Assembly: GCA_029881725.1 (NCBI GenBank)
Contig: JAOUMB010000018.1
Span: forward strand, 1-46,835
DNA: 46,835 bases
Direction: 5' to 3'
Source: Nitrospirota bacterium
GTDB taxonomy: Bacteria; Nitrospirota; JACRHL01
Under the pieces are notes generated by a model. It was not told the DNA's origin. It worked only from the letters and a program-made list of their open reading frames with translations, and made no database searches. Of the stretch, positions 8,431-17,433 are shown piece after piece; positions within the stretch are counted from its first letter, which is position 1; the number at the start of each line of letters is the position of its first letter. The position numbers and the translations under genes were made by a program.

Positions 8431-10071
8431 ATGCGTAGCGTGATCGGAATCCACACCGCGCCGGACGGCGTGGGGGAACGGCGGGCCGCCCGCCTCAAGG
8501 TGGGCCTGAAGGGCAGCGCCTTGATGGAATTGGGGAGCGATCTGGAGCAGAAGGGGGGGGAGCCGCTGGCCCTGGCCGCGCCCGGCGCGGTGGTGCGCGA
8601 GGTGTCGGTGCCGTTTGCGGACTGGCGCAAGGCCACCCAGGTGGCCCCCTACGAGGTGGAGGGGCAGGTGCCCTACGACCTGGACGACGCGGTGACCGCT
8701 TTGGCGCGCCTGTCCGCCGACGCCACCAGCACCCGCCTGTTGGTGGGGGTGGCCACCGAGGACGAGGTTGGCGCACTGGTTGGCGGTTATGGCGACGCCG
8801 CCCGGCAGGTGCAGGCCGTGGTGCCCGAGGCATGGGCGATCTACTGCTTCGGACGCGCCATTGCCGGGCCCGAGGGCAAGGTATTGCTGGCCGACGTGCG
8901 CAGGGACCGGGTGACCCTTCTGGCCCTGAACGGCCGGCAGTGGGCCGGAACCCGCACGGTACCGCTGATCTGGCGCCCGGACGAACCGCTGTCTCCGGCC
9001 AATATGGCCCTGTTGCGGCGTGCCGCCCAATCCCTGTATGGCGGCCGCGACCGGCCGGACGGCATGGTGGTGACCGGTGAAGGTGTCAGGCCGGTGGCGA
9101 CCTCCTCCCTGACGGCGCCAACGCCGGCGCCCGCGCCGGAGCCGGACCTTCCGGCCACCGGCCCGCAGGACCCGGACACCGTTTTCGAGGCCGGATCCCT
9201 GGCCCGGGAAACCCTGTTGGACCTTCCGGCCACGGGTCCGCAGGACCCGGACAGCGCTCCCGAGGCCGAATTCCTCACCCGCGATGATGCGGCGGAGGAA
9301 TATCCGGAACCCCGGACCGCCCCCATGGCCCCCGGCGTGGCCGGCGATTTGCCCGATGCGGCCCGCGAGGGACTGGCCGAGGCCTTGGGCGTGCCCCTGT
9401 TGCAGCTTTCCGACGCCCCCGGTTTCGATACCCTGTCCCAGGGCCGTCCTGCCCACGAGATATCCGTTGGCGCCGTGGCCATCGGTCTGGCCCTGTCCGC
9501 CACCGGGCGGGAGCCGGGACTGAATCTGCGCGCCGGGGCCCTGTCGCTGGACACGGAGGCCGAGGATGCCATCCTTCGCCGGGTGACCGGTATCGGCATC
9601 GGCCTGTTGATTCTCATGCTGCTGTTCTGGGGCGACGGATGGGTGCGGAAGCAGGCGGCCCAGTCCCGTCTGGACACCGTTACCTCCGCCATGGAGGCCG
9701 CCTTTCTGGATGCCTTCCCGAGCGTCACCCGGGTGGTGGATCCGCTGCTCCAGGCGCGCACCGAGGTCAAGCAGGCAGGTGCCCGCTCGCTGCTTTACGG
9801 TCCCGGCGGCTCCGGCGCGCTGGCCTATCTGAACGCGGTCAGCGGAGCCATTCCGCGGGAGGTGACCATTGGCGTACGCGAGTTCTCCGTCTCCGGTGGC
9901 AAAATGAATATGGAGGCCGAGGCGTTATCGTTTGATGCCATTGACCAGATCAAGGCGTATATTGAGCAGGCACCGGAGTTTGAGGACGTGAAAGTAAGCA
10001 ACGCCACCACCAGCGCCAAGGAGAACCGGGTCAAGTTCCGCGTCAGTGCCGTACTGACGGGGGAGATGTAG
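8431..10071 (+). CDS. gspL: Type II secretion protein L (actin-like platform component)
   Basis: GspL anchors the GspE ATPase to the inner membrane. The 546-residue protein has an N-terminal actin-like cytoplasmic region (about 1-220 resuming at about 295-375). These parts are split by a Pro/Ala/Asp-rich insert that contains an exact-period tandem repeat (residues 239-288). One membrane helix (about 385-403) and a periplasmic ferredoxin-like domain follow, ending in the IGVREFSVSGG...KENRVKFRVSAVL region. The fold order matches GspL/PilM-PilN proteins. The protein is longer than most GspL proteins (about 400) mainly because of the insert. Confidence 0.85.
   Translation: MRSVIGIHTAPDGVGERRAARLKVGLKGSALMELGSDLEQKGGEPLALAAPGAVVREVSVPFADWRKATQVAPYEVEGQVPYDLDDAVTALARLSADATSTRLLVGVATEDEVGALVGGYGDAARQVQAVVPEAWAIYCFGRAIAGPEGKVLLADVRRDRVTLLALNGRQWAGTRTVPLIWRPDEPLSPANMALLRRAAQSLYGGRDRPDGMVVTGEGVRPVATSSLTAPTPAPAPEPDLPATGPQDPDTVFEAGSLARETLLDLPATGPQDPDSAPEAEFLTRDDAAEEYPEPRTAPMAPGVAGDLPDAAREGLAEALGVPLLQLSDAPGFDTLSQGRPAHEISVGAVAIGLALSATGREPGLNLRAGALSLDTEAEDAILRRVTGIGIGLLILMLLFWGDGWVRKQAAQSRLDTVTSAMEAAFLDAFPSVTRVVDPLLQARTEVKQAGARSLLYGPGGSGALAYLNAVSGAIPREVTIGVREFSVSGGKMNMEAEALSFDAIDQIKAYIEQAPEFEDVKVSNATTSAKENRVKFRVSAVLTGEM
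9145..9294 (+). repeat. Tandem 75-bp repeat inside gspL
   Basis: Two in-frame 75-base units (9145-9219 and 9220-9294) encode two 25-residue copies of DLPATGPQDPD(T/S)xxEAxxLxR(E/D). The first 35 bases are nearly identical in the two copies; the rest has drifted, mostly keeping the reading frame. It lies in the flexible cytoplasmic linker of GspL and is probably a recent linker-length duplication. Confidence 0.9.
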
Positions 10072-10076
10072 ACGCC

Positions 10077-10616
10077 ATGAACGGAATTGCAAATTACCTC
10101 AAGCAACTGGCCTTTCGCGAGCGGCTGATTCTGGTGGGGGGCGGCTTCGCCGCGCTGCTGATGATGGTGTGGGCGTTCGGGGTGGATACGGCCTACAAGC
10201 AGGCGGGAGCCACCGATCGCCTGGTGGAGCGCAAGCTGACCGCCGCCGACGAACTGTCCGGCGTGCTGGCCGAATACAGCCGCATCCAGAACCGCATGGC
10301 CAGCGCCACCAGCGGCGGCAACACACCCAAAAACTTCTCCCTGCTGTCCTTTGTGGAAGGGCTGGCCACCCGCGCCCAGGTGGGGGAGATCAAGTCCATG
10401 CGCCCGATCACCGCCGACGTGGCCGAGGGGGTGGTGGAGCAGGCGGTGGAGGTGAAGTTGAAGGAAGTGCGTCTGGAGCCGGTGGTGCGGCTGCTCACCG
10501 ACGTGGAAAGGTCCCCCCATGCCCTGCGCATCAAGAGCCTGCATATGAAACGGCGTTTTTCCGACCCGGATCTGATGGAGGTCACGTTTACTGTCGCCCG
10601 TTACGTAGAGGCTTGA
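10077..10616 (+). CDS. gspM: Type II secretion protein M
   Basis: This 179-residue inner-membrane protein has a short cytoplasmic N-terminus, one membrane helix (about 20-38), a helical stretch and a small C-terminal ferredoxin-like domain. That is the standard GspM/PilO layout. GspM pairs with GspL through these domains. It directly follows gspL (5-base gap) and ends the recognisable secretion genes. Sequence identity to textbook GspM is weak by eye, so the call depends on topology and gene order. Confidence 0.8.
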   Translation: MNGIANYLKQLAFRERLILVGGGFAALLMMVWAFGVDTAYKQAGATDRLVERKLTAADELSGVLAEYSRIQNRMASATSGGNTPKNFSLLSFVEGLATRAQVGEIKSMRPITADVAEGVVEQAVEVKLKEVRLEPVVRLLTDVERSPHALRIKSLHMKRRFSDPDLMEVTFTVARYVEA

Positions 10617-10622
10617 ACCCAG

Positions 10623-11705
10623 GTGCTGCGAACCCCACTGTTTGTGGCACATGAGCGGTTGAACGCCCGTCTCACCGATTTTGCCGGTTGGGAAATGCCG
10701 CTGTTTTATGCCGGTACCGCCGCCGAGCACCGTGCGGTGCGCGAGGGGGCGGGGATTTTCGATTTGTGCCACATGGGCCGTCTGGAACTGACCGGCGAAC
10801 ACGCCGTGTCCCTTCTGGAGGCGATTACCCCGTCGTCCATCCGGCGGCTCACCGTCGGCGGCTGCCGCTACACGATGATCCTCAACGAGCGGGGTGGCAT
10901 CGTGGACGACATCATCGTCACCCGCCTCGAGGAGCACCGCTATCACCTGTGCGTCAACGCCGTCAACCGGGAAACGGTTCTGGCGGTGTTGACCGCCCGT
11001 GCCACGGACGGCGTCACGGTGACCGACCGCACCTTTGATACCGGCCAGATTGCGGTGCAGGGTCCCGACACCCCGGAGGTGATCGCGGAACTGCTGGGGG
11101 ACGGGCCGTTTCCGAAATTCATGCGTACCGTGCAGGCGGAATGGCAGGGGCATCCGGTGTCCGTATCCCGCACCGGCTATACCGGCGAGGTGGGGGTGGA
11201 GCTGTTCGCCCCGACGGCGGCGCTGGATTCCCTGTGGGAGTTCCTGTTGGAAAAGGCCGAGCCGTGCGGGCTGGGCGCCCGCGACACCCTGCGCCTGGAG
11301 ATGGGCTATCCCCTGTACGGCCACGAACTCACCGCCGACACCACCCCCCCGGCGGCGGGACTCGGCTGGGTGGTGGACTGGAAACGGGAGAACCTTCCCG
11401 CCCGCGCGGCGCTCCTGAACGATCGGCGGGAGCCGAAGCAGGTGCTGTGCGGCATCCGCCTGACCAAACCCGGCGTACCCCGGGAGGGGTGCCCGGTATG
11501 GATCGACGGGCAGGTGCGCGGGGTAATGGCCAGCGGAAACATGGGAATCAGCGTGGGAGGCGGCATCGGCATGGCGTGGCTGCCACTGGAATATTCCGAC
11601 CCCGGCACCGAGGTGGCGGTGGAGATTCGCGACCGCAAGCTGGCCGCTGTGGTGGAGGAGCCGCCCTTTTACGGCGACGGCACGGTGCGCCGGGTAGTGG
11701 ACTGA
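10623..11705 (+). CDS. gcvT: Glycine cleavage system T protein (aminomethyltransferase)
   Basis: The T protein takes the aminomethyl group from lipoylated GcvH, releases ammonia and makes 5,10-methylene-tetrahydrofolate. The 360-residue length is normal. Family motifs include FAGWEMPLFY near the N-terminus, FDLCHMGRLELTG, and SRTGYTGEVGVELF in the middle. The GTG start at 10623 comes 6 bases after gspM, leaving no room for a promoter or glycine riboswitch, so the gene is probably read from the T2SS transcript or an internal promoter inside gspM. Downstream neighbours encode both P-protein subunits. Confidence 0.95.
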   Translation: MLRTPLFVAHERLNARLTDFAGWEMPLFYAGTAAEHRAVREGAGIFDLCHMGRLELTGEHAVSLLEAITPSSIRRLTVGGCRYTMILNERGGIVDDIIVTRLEEHRYHLCVNAVNRETVLAVLTARATDGVTVTDRTFDTGQIAVQGPDTPEVIAELLGDGPFPKFMRTVQAEWQGHPVSVSRTGYTGEVGVELFAPTAALDSLWEFLLEKAEPCGLGARDTLRLEMGYPLYGHELTADTTPPAAGLGWVVDWKRENLPARAALLNDRREPKQVLCGIRLTKPGVPREGCPVWIDGQVRGVMASGNMGISVGGGIGMAWLPLEYSDPGTEVAVEIRDRKLAAVVEEPPFYGDGTVRRVVD

Positions 11706-11743
11706 TCCGCCCCAGGGGGTGGGCGCAAGGCGGAAGGGCAGGC

Positions 11744-13096
11744 ATGGACTTCATTCCCCACACCGAGCACGACGAGGCACGCATGCTGGCCGCCATCGGC
11801 GTGCAGCGGTTCGACGACCTGCTGGCGGACGTGCCGGAGGCGTTGCGCGAGCAGGCCCGGCCCGACCTGCCGGACGGCCTGGCCGAGGTGGAGGTGGCCG
11901 AGCGGTTGCTGGCCCTGTCGCGCAAAAATCATCCGCAAACCTGCTTTCGCGGTGCCGGTTGCTACGATCATCACATCCCGGCGGTGGTGCCGCAGATCAT
12001 CGGCCGTTCCGAATTTCTCACCGGCTACACGCCGTATCAGGCCGAGCTGTCCCAGGGGATGCTCACCACCATCTATGAATATCAGTCGCACATCTGCCGC
12101 CTGACCGGCATGGAGGTGGCCTCCGCCTCCATGTATGACGGGGCCTCCGCCCTGGCCGAGGCGGCCCTGATGGCCATGCGCCTGACCGGCGGCAACCGGG
12201 TGGTGATCTCCGCCGGGGTCCATCCGCGATACCGGGAAGTGGTGGCCACCTACCTGTCCGGGCTGGGGGCGGAACTGGTCACCGTGCCCCTCACCGGCGG
12301 CGTGACCGATCCCGCCGAACTGGCCCTGCGCGCCGACGCGGACTGTGCCGGGGTGCTGGTGCAGAATCCCAATTTTCTGGGGCGCATCGAGGACCTGGCG
12401 GCGCTGGCTCGGGCCGCCGGAGCGGGCAAGGAGCAGCGCCCCGCGTTTGTCGTGGCAGCCAATCCCGTGGCGCTGGGGGTGCTGACCGCCCCCGGCACGG
12501 TGGGGGCCGATATGGTGGTGGGGGAGGGCCAGCCGCTGGGGGTGCCGATGGCCTTCGGCGGCCCGGGGGTGGGATTTTTCGCCACCCGCACCAAACACGT
12601 GCGGCAGATGCCCGGGCGGCTGGTGGGGCGTACCGTGGACGACGGGGGCCGCGAAGGGTTCTGTCTTACCTTCCAGACCCGCGAGCAGCACATCCGGCGC
12701 GAGCGGGCCACTTCCAACATCTGTTCCAACCAGGCCCTGCTGGCCCTGGCCAACACGGTATATCTGTCCGCCCTGGGGCCGCAGGGATTGAAGCGCACCG
12801 CCGCCCTGTGCCACGCGCGCGCCACCGATCTGGCGGCGCGCATCGGGCGTCTGCCCGGCTGGGAATTCCCGTTTGCCGGGCCGTTTTTCCACGAGTTCGT
12901 GGTGCGCCCGCCGCTGCCACCGGAGCAAGTCAACCGGCGGCTGGCGGCCCACGGCATTCTGGGTGGCGCCGATCTGGGCCGCTACGCCCCGGAGTGGGAC
13001 GGCCTGATGCTGTTCTGCTGCACCGAGCGGCGCACCCCGGAACAACTGGCGGAACTGGCGGAACTGCTGGCCGCCATGCAGCCGGAGGCCTCCTGA
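11744..13096 (+). CDS. gcvPA: Glycine dehydrogenase (decarboxylating) subunit 1
   Basis: This is the N-terminal half of the split P protein, which decarboxylates glycine with PLP on subunit 2. The 450-residue protein carries the family stretch FRGAGCYDHHIPAVVPQI, YTPYQAELSQGMLT and the MYDGASALAEA loop. The start is set at ATG 11744 (MDFIPHTEHDEARML), which has a GGAAGGG upstream and matches the family's opening; the frame is open further upstream but that part is a shadow of gcvT. The stop overlaps the Nudix start by one base. Confidence 0.95.
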   Translation: MDFIPHTEHDEARMLAAIGVQRFDDLLADVPEALREQARPDLPDGLAEVEVAERLLALSRKNHPQTCFRGAGCYDHHIPAVVPQIIGRSEFLTGYTPYQAELSQGMLTTIYEYQSHICRLTGMEVASASMYDGASALAEAALMAMRLTGGNRVVISAGVHPRYREVVATYLSGLGAELVTVPLTGGVTDPAELALRADADCAGVLVQNPNFLGRIEDLAALARAAGAGKEQRPAFVVAANPVALGVLTAPGTVGADMVVGEGQPLGVPMAFGGPGVGFFATRTKHVRQMPGRLVGRTVDDGGREGFCLTFQTREQHIRRERATSNICSNQALLALANTVYLSALGPQGLKRTAALCHARATDLAARIGRLPGWEFPFAGPFFHEFVVRPPLPPEQVNRRLAAHGILGGADLGRYAPEWDGLMLFCCTERRTPEQLAELAELLAAMQPEAS

Positions 13097-13635
13097 TGGA
13101 GGACGTGGAAGAGCTTTCCGTCACCCGCTTGCACGCGGGGCGCATTGTGACCCTGGACGTGAAGGAGGTGCGTCTGCCGGGCGGCGCCGTCACCCGCCTG
13201 GAGATCATCCACCACCCGGGCGCCGCCGCCGTGGTGCCCCTGCACGAGGACGGCAGCGTCACCCTGGTGGTTCAGTACCGCCATGCGGCGGGGGGGTATC
13301 TGTATGAAATCCCCGCCGGGCTGCTGGAGGAAGGGGAAACCCCCGAAGCCTGCGCCCGCCGCGAACTGACCGAGGAGGCCGGGCTGCACGCGGGTGACCT
13401 GGTGCCGCTCACCGCCTACCACACCACGCCGGGCTTCTCCGACGAGGTGATTCATCTGTTCGTGGCCGGCGGCCTCACGGACGGCACCCAGGCGCTGGAG
13501 GAGGACGAGGTGATCGAGGTCACGCGCATGCCCCTGGAGGATGCCCTGGAACGTATCCGCGCCGGAGCCATCACCGATGGCAAGACCATCATTGCCCTGT
13601 TGATGACCGCCGAGCGGCTGCGGGAGGAAACCTGA
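13096..13635 (+). CDS. Nudix hydrolase, ADP-ribose pyrophosphatase-like
   Basis: This is a 179-residue Nudix enzyme. Its Nudix box fits the Gx5Ex7REUxEExGU rule exactly: GLLEEGE, seven residues, then RELTEEAGL (about residues 75-96), giving the Mg-binding catalytic helix. The EIPAGLLE opening of the box and the YHTTPGFSDEVIHLF segment are typical of ADP-sugar pyrophosphatases of the NudF/ADPRase group. It likely cleaves ADP-ribose or a related sugar nucleotide. It is wedged between gcvPA and gcvPB with one-base stop/start overlaps on both sides, so it is strictly co-translated with them. Confidence 0.92.
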   Translation: MEDVEELSVTRLHAGRIVTLDVKEVRLPGGAVTRLEIIHHPGAAAVVPLHEDGSVTLVVQYRHAAGGYLYEIPAGLLEEGETPEACARRELTEEAGLHAGDLVPLTAYHTTPGFSDEVIHLFVAGGLTDGTQALEEDEVIEVTRMPLEDALERIRAGAITDGKTIIALLMTAERLREET

Positions 13636-15182
13636 TGCGCGCCACCACCATCTATGACCGTCAGGCCGAGGGGCGCCACGGGCGGCGCGGACCGGAGCCG
13701 CCCGGCGATGCCCTGGCCGATATCCCCCGCGACCTGTTGCGGCTGGAACCGCCGGACCTGCCGGAGGTGGATGAACTGACCCTGGTGCGCCACTACACCG
13801 CCCTGAGTCACGACACCTACTCCATCACCCGCGGCTTCTATCCGCTCGGCTCCTGCACCATGAAGTACAACCCGGCCATGACCGAGTCCGCGGCCGCGCT
13901 GCCCGGCTTTTCCGGTCTGCACCCGGAGGCCCCGGAAGAGGCGTCCCAGGGAACCCTGGAACTCATGTGGCACCTGGAACGGGCCCTGTGCGGCATCACC
14001 GGCCTGAAGGCGGCCACCCTGCAACCGGCCGCCGGAGCCCAGGGGGAGTTTTGCGGACTGCTGCTGTTCCGCGCCTGGCACAAGGCTCAGGGGAGAAACC
14101 CCACCTACGTGGTGGTGCCCGATTCCGCCCACGGCACCAACCCCGCCTCCGCCACCCTGGCCGGATATCAGGTGAAGGTGGTGCGCTCGGACAGCGACGG
14201 TCTGGTGGATGTGGAGCATCTGGCCCGCATCGTGGACGAGGACTGTGCCGGGATGATGCTCACCAATCCCAACACCCTGGGGCTGTTCGAGCGCGATATT
14301 GCCCGCATCGCCGACATCGTGCATGACGCGGGGGGGCTGCTGTACATGGACGGCGCCAACCTGAACGCCCTGCTGGGCATCGCCCGCCCCGGCGACATGG
14401 GGGTGGACGTGCTGCACATGAACCTGCACAAGACCTTCGCCACCCCCCACGGTGGCGGCGGGCCCGGGTCCGGCCCGGTGGCGGTGACTGGGGCGCTGGC
14501 GCCGTTTTTGCCGGTGCCGGTGGTGGAGCGGGATGCGGACGGCCGCTACCGGCTGGTGCTCGACCGGCCGCAGTCCATCGGCCGCCTGAACGCGGCCCAC
14601 GGCAACGTGGGGGTGCTGGTGCGCGCCTTCGCCTACATCCTGGCGCTGGGGGCCAACGGCCTGTGCCGTGCCTCGCGCGCCGCGATCCTGTCCGCCAACT
14701 ACCTGCGGGCACGCCTGCGCGGGGTGTTTCCGGTGGCCCACGACCGCATCTGCATGCACGAGTTCGTGCTCTCCCTGCGCACCCTGCGCGAACACCACCT
14801 GCACGCGTGGGATGTATGCAAGCGGCTGATGGATTTTGGCTTTCATCCGCCCACCGTGGGGTTTCCGATCAACGTGCCGGAGGCGCTGATGATCGAAACC
14901 CCGGAGACGGAATCGCCCGAGGTGCTGGATCGTTTTGCGGATGCCCTGACGCAGATTGCCGAAGAATGCCAGAATAACCCGGATATGGTCCGCTCCGCCC
15001 CGCACGGAACCCGTCTGGGGCGCCTGGATGAGGCCCGCGCCGTCAAACAGCCCGATCTGTGCTGGCACCCGCGCCCGCCGGAGGAAGGGGACGACCGGCG
15101 CGGCCACGATCGGCGGGAGGGGGACCGGCGGCACGACGGACGGCGGAACGGCAACGGAGATGTACCGACAGGAGCGGCATGA
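13635..15182 (+). CDS. gcvPB: Glycine dehydrogenase (decarboxylating) subunit 2
   Basis: This is the PLP-carrying half of the split P protein. The catalytic lysine is K266 in [18 protein letters not shown]. Other family blocks are [37 protein letters not shown] and [10 protein letters not shown]. The 515-residue protein is slightly long because the last 36 or so residues form a low-complexity Asp/Arg/Gly tail beyond the normal end of the family. The stop overlaps rnhA by four bases. Together with GcvPA this should form the alpha2-beta2 decarboxylase. Confidence 0.95.
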   Translation: MRATTIYDRQAEGRHGRRGPEPPGDALADIPRDLLRLEPPDLPEVDELTLVRHYTALSHDTYSITRGFYPLGSCTMKYNPAMTESAAALPGFSGLHPEAPEEASQGTLELMWHLERALCGITGLKAATLQPAAGAQGEFCGLLLFRAWHKAQGRNPTYVVVPDSAHGTNPASATLAGYQVKVVRSDSDGLVDVEHLARIVDEDCAGMMLTNPNTLGLFERDIARIADIVHDAGGLLYMDGANLNALLGIARPGDMGVDVLHMNLHKTFATPHGGGGPGSGPVAVTGALAPFLPVPVVERDADGRYRLVLDRPQSIGRLNAAHGNVGVLVRAFAYILALGANGLCRASRAAILSANYLRARLRGVFPVAHDRICMHEFVLSLRTLREHHLHAWDVCKRLMDFGFHPPTVGFPINVPEALMIETPETESPEVLDRFADALTQIAEECQNNPDMVRSAPHGTRLGRLDEARAVKQPDLCWHPRPPEEGDDRRGHDRREGDRRHDGRRNGNGDVPTGAA

Positions 15183-15658
15183 GCGACAAAGTAGAGATAT
15201 TCACCGACGGTGCCTGCTCCGGCAACCCGGGTCCCGGCGGGTGGGGCGCGGTGCTGCGTTTTGGCGCGCACGAGAAGGAACTGAACGGTTACAGTCCGCA
15301 CACCACCAATAACCGCATGGAGTTGCTGGGCGCCATCCGCGCCCTGGAGGCGATCAAAAAAGAGGGCACCCGGGTGGATGTGACCACCGACTCCAAGTAC
15401 GTGCGTGACGGCATCACCAAGTGGATTCATAACTGGAAAAAGAACGGCTGGCGGACCGCCGCCCGAAAGCCGGTCAAGAACGCCGACCTGTGGAAGGCCC
15501 TGGACGCCCTGCGAACCGTCCACGACGTGCATTGGCACTGGGTGCTGGGCCATGCGGGGCACCCGGAGAACGAGCGCGCCGACCAGTTGGCCCGTGACGG
15601 GGTGGACCTGGGGCGGCGCGGGCGCATGTCCGCCGATCCCATGGGTGCCGAGGTATGA
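15179..15658 (+). CDS. rnhA: Ribonuclease HI
   Basis: This enzyme cleaves RNA in RNA-DNA hybrids. The 159-residue length is normal. The four carboxylates are in place: D10 ([14 protein letters not shown]), E48 (NNRMELL), D71 (TTDSKYV) and D135 (NERADQLA). The [13 protein letters not shown] stretch holds the conserved His region, and the basic Trp-rich handle ([11 protein letters not shown]) is present. ATG 15179 is chosen because the conserved N-terminus starts there and GGAG precedes it; it overlaps the gcvPB stop. Confidence 0.97.
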   Translation: MSDKVEIFTDGACSGNPGPGGWGAVLRFGAHEKELNGYSPHTTNNRMELLGAIRALEAIKKEGTRVDVTTDSKYVRDGITKWIHNWKKNGWRTAARKPVKNADLWKALDALRTVHDVHWHWVLGHAGHPENERADQLARDGVDLGRRGRMSADPMGAEV

Positions 15659-16374
15659 CCCCCACCGCCGGCATCGTCATCATCGGCGACGAGGTGCTAT
15701 CGGCGGCGGTGCGGGAGGTGAACTCCGTTTTTCTGTGCGAGGAACTGGTCAAACTGGGGGTGGCCGTGCGCCGGGTGGTCATGGCCCCGGACCTGGTGGA
15801 GGAGATCGCCGCCGACGTAAGTGACTGCGCCGCCCGCTTCGACCATGTGCTGACCAGCGGCGGCGTGGGGCCCACCCACGACGACGTGACCATGCAGGGG
15901 GTGGCTGCCGCCTTTGGCCGTCCGCTGGTGCGCTCCGCCGAGGCCGAGCGGATCATTCGCAATTTTTATGGTGCCGACATGGCCGACGCCGCCCTGCGCA
16001 TGGCCGATGTGCCGGAGGGGGCCGAACTGGTCATGCCCGAGGGGATGCGCTTTCCGGTGGTGCGGGTGGAAAACGTGTGGGTGTTCCCTGGCAGCCCGCA
16101 CCTGATGCGCGCCAAGTTCAACGCCATCAAGGACCGCTTCGCCAGCACCCCGTTCATCATGGAGCAGATCTCCGTGAATGCGGGCGAACCGGAAATCGCC
16201 CCGTTTCTGGAATCGGTGCAGAACGATCACCCCCAGGTGGCCATCGGCAGCTACCCGCAGGAGCCCGGCGAGCCGGTGCAATTGATTCTGACCATCAAGG
16301 GCAAGGATCACTCCGCCGTAACCCGCGTGGTGGACTGCCTGCGGGCAGGGCTGGCGGGCAAAATCGCACCTTGA
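15655..16374 (+). CDS. MoaB/CinA-type molybdopterin-binding domain protein
   Basis: The 239-residue protein holds only the MoCF (molybdopterin-binding) domain of CinA. Family signatures are [32 protein letters not shown] and VFPGSPHLM. It lacks the C-terminal NMN deamidase domain of full-length CinA, and resembles stand-alone proteins annotated competence/damage-inducible protein A and the N-terminal part of eukaryotic FAD synthase. Its true substrate is not settled for this class. The start overlaps the rnhA stop (ATGA), placing it at the end of the long operon. Confidence 0.88.
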   Translation: MTPTAGIVIIGDEVLSAAVREVNSVFLCEELVKLGVAVRRVVMAPDLVEEIAADVSDCAARFDHVLTSGGVGPTHDDVTMQGVAAAFGRPLVRSAEAERIIRNFYGADMADAALRMADVPEGAELVMPEGMRFPVVRVENVWVFPGSPHLMRAKFNAIKDRFASTPFIMEQISVNAGEPEIAPFLESVQNDHPQVAIGSYPQEPGEPVQLILTIKGKDHSAVTRVVDCLRAGLAGKIAP

Positions 16375-16402
16375 AATTTGAGGGTAAAGTAGGCAGTTGT
16401 TT

Positions 16403-16422
16403 CCTCCGAAATGAGGCGGAGG
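16403..16422 (+). promoter_or_regulatory. Hairpin covering the ribosome site of the small membrane protein
   Basis: CCTCCG (16403-16408) pairs exactly with CGGAGG (16417-16422) across an 8-base loop. The right arm contains most of the GGAGGAG ribosome-binding site for the gene starting at 16433. Folding would hide that site. This is seen in the sequence; a regulatory role is inferred. Confidence 0.4.
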
Positions 16423-16432
16423 AGAAATTGCT

Positions 16433-16663
16433 ATGGTTGATTTTCTGATTGCAATGCTGATTCTGGTATTTGCCCTGGCGCTGTTTGGCGCCGGAATCTA
16501 TGTGGTCTGGCGCGTGTACCTGGACCGCCCCTCCCACCTGACCCCCGGTGAGGCCATGGCCGCGCTGAAGGCCGAGGTGGGCGCGGGACTGGCGGCTTAC
16601 CTGCCGGCAAAAAAGCCAAAGGTTTCACCGGCCGGCCCCCCGGACCTGCCGCCGTCCGCCTGA
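16433..16663 (+). CDS. Small single-span membrane protein, unknown function
   Basis: This 76-residue protein has one hydrophobic segment (about residues 4-26) at the N-terminus, then a short helix-prone region and a Pro/Lys-rich tail (KKPKVSPAGPPDLPP). ATG 16433 is preceded by a strong GGAGGAG at 10 bases. It belongs to no family I recognise. It sits between the end of the long T2SS/gcv operon and a secreted protein, and could be a membrane-anchored regulator or assembly factor; no function is assigned. Confidence 0.75.
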   Translation: MVDFLIAMLILVFALALFGAGIYVVWRVYLDRPSHLTPGEAMAALKAEVGAGLAAYLPAKKPKVSPAGPPDLPPSA

Positions 16664-16812
16664 TTCCGCGCACTCCGGAATCGCACCCGGAAAACGCGCC
16701 CGGCGTCGTTCGCCGCATCGCAGGGCGGGGGATGCATTCCTGTTTTTTCCCGGCCCGCCGTTCGGAATCGAATGGCAGCGCCGGATTTCGTTCCCTTTGG
16801 GAGGAAAACCCC

Positions 16813-17403
16813 ATGCCCCGTCTGCTGTCCCTGTTGTTCGCCCTGCTGATGCTGGCCGCGCCGGTGGCATCCACTGCCCACGCCGCCAGCGCCGACCTGT
16901 TCAAGGACGCGGAAACAGGCGTTAAACTCAAAAAACCGGCGGAATGGGTATTCCTGAGTGCCGACGAACTGATCGCCGCTTCCGGGGGCAATGCCGAGGC
17001 CGCGGAGGGCATGCTGGTGACCGTCGCCCGTCACCCGGAGCCGTATCCCGATCTCAACCCCATGGCCCAGGTGTACCACGTGGCCATGCCCACCACCGGG
17101 GTGCTGCCGGAGGCGGTGCTGGACGGGTTGGTCCGCCAGATCGGCATGGGGTCGAAGGTGTTTGATGTGCTGGAGCCGTTGCAGGAAACCGAGGTGTCCG
17201 GCAACCCGGCGGCCGTGGTGTATGTGCGGCACAACGCCGAATTGCCCGGCCACACGGAACCCGTTCCGGCCCTGTCCCGCATGTGGACCGTGGTGCGCGG
17301 CACCGACCTGTTCATCCTGGTGTTTGCCGGTCCCGCCGAAGGCCCCGACGTGGCCGAGGACGAATTCAAGTCGATCTTCAAGTCCCTGCGCATCAAGGGG
17401 TAG
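16813..17403 (+). CDS. Secreted PsbP-like protein
   Basis: This 196-residue protein has a clear signal peptide (MPRLLSLLFALLMLAAP... ending AHA) and one soluble domain. The opening FKDAETGVKLKKPAEWVFL and the closing EFKSIFKSLRIKG are typical of PsbP/MOG1/DcrB-like folds, which are found in many periplasmic proteins of unclear role. ATG 16813 is preferred because GGGAGG lies just upstream and the signal peptide begins there; the frame is open to 16732 but the extra residues would precede the signal. Function unknown. Confidence 0.8.
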   Translation: MPRLLSLLFALLMLAAPVASTAHAASADLFKDAETGVKLKKPAEWVFLSADELIAASGGNAEAAEGMLVTVARHPEPYPDLNPMAQVYHVAMPTTGVLPEAVLDGLVRQIGMGSKVFDVLEPLQETEVSGNPAAVVYVRHNAELPGHTEPVPALSRMWTVVRGTDLFILVFAGPAEGPDVAEDEFKSIFKSLRIKG

Positions 17404-17404
17404 C

Positions 17405-17422
17405 GCCGGGGGTAACCCCGGC
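17405..17422. terminator. Hairpin between convergent genes
   Basis: GCCGGGG (17405-17411) and CCCCGGC (17416-17422) form a 7-bp stem with a GTAA loop, directly between the stop of the secreted PsbP-like gene and the 3' end of the transporter on the other strand. There is no T-run on either side, so it is at best a weak or factor-dependent terminator serving both directions. Confidence 0.4.
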
Positions 17423-17433
17423 CCCCTGCCGCC

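Noticed and set aside
10600-10623. Glycine riboswitch before gcvT
   Set aside because: Only six bases separate gspM from gcvT, so no riboswitch fits, and none was seen in the end of gspM.
11141-11743. Upstream extension of gcvPA
   Set aside because: The frame is open but overlaps gcvT and encodes Gly/Arg-rich nonsense; the family start and a ribosome site are at 11744.
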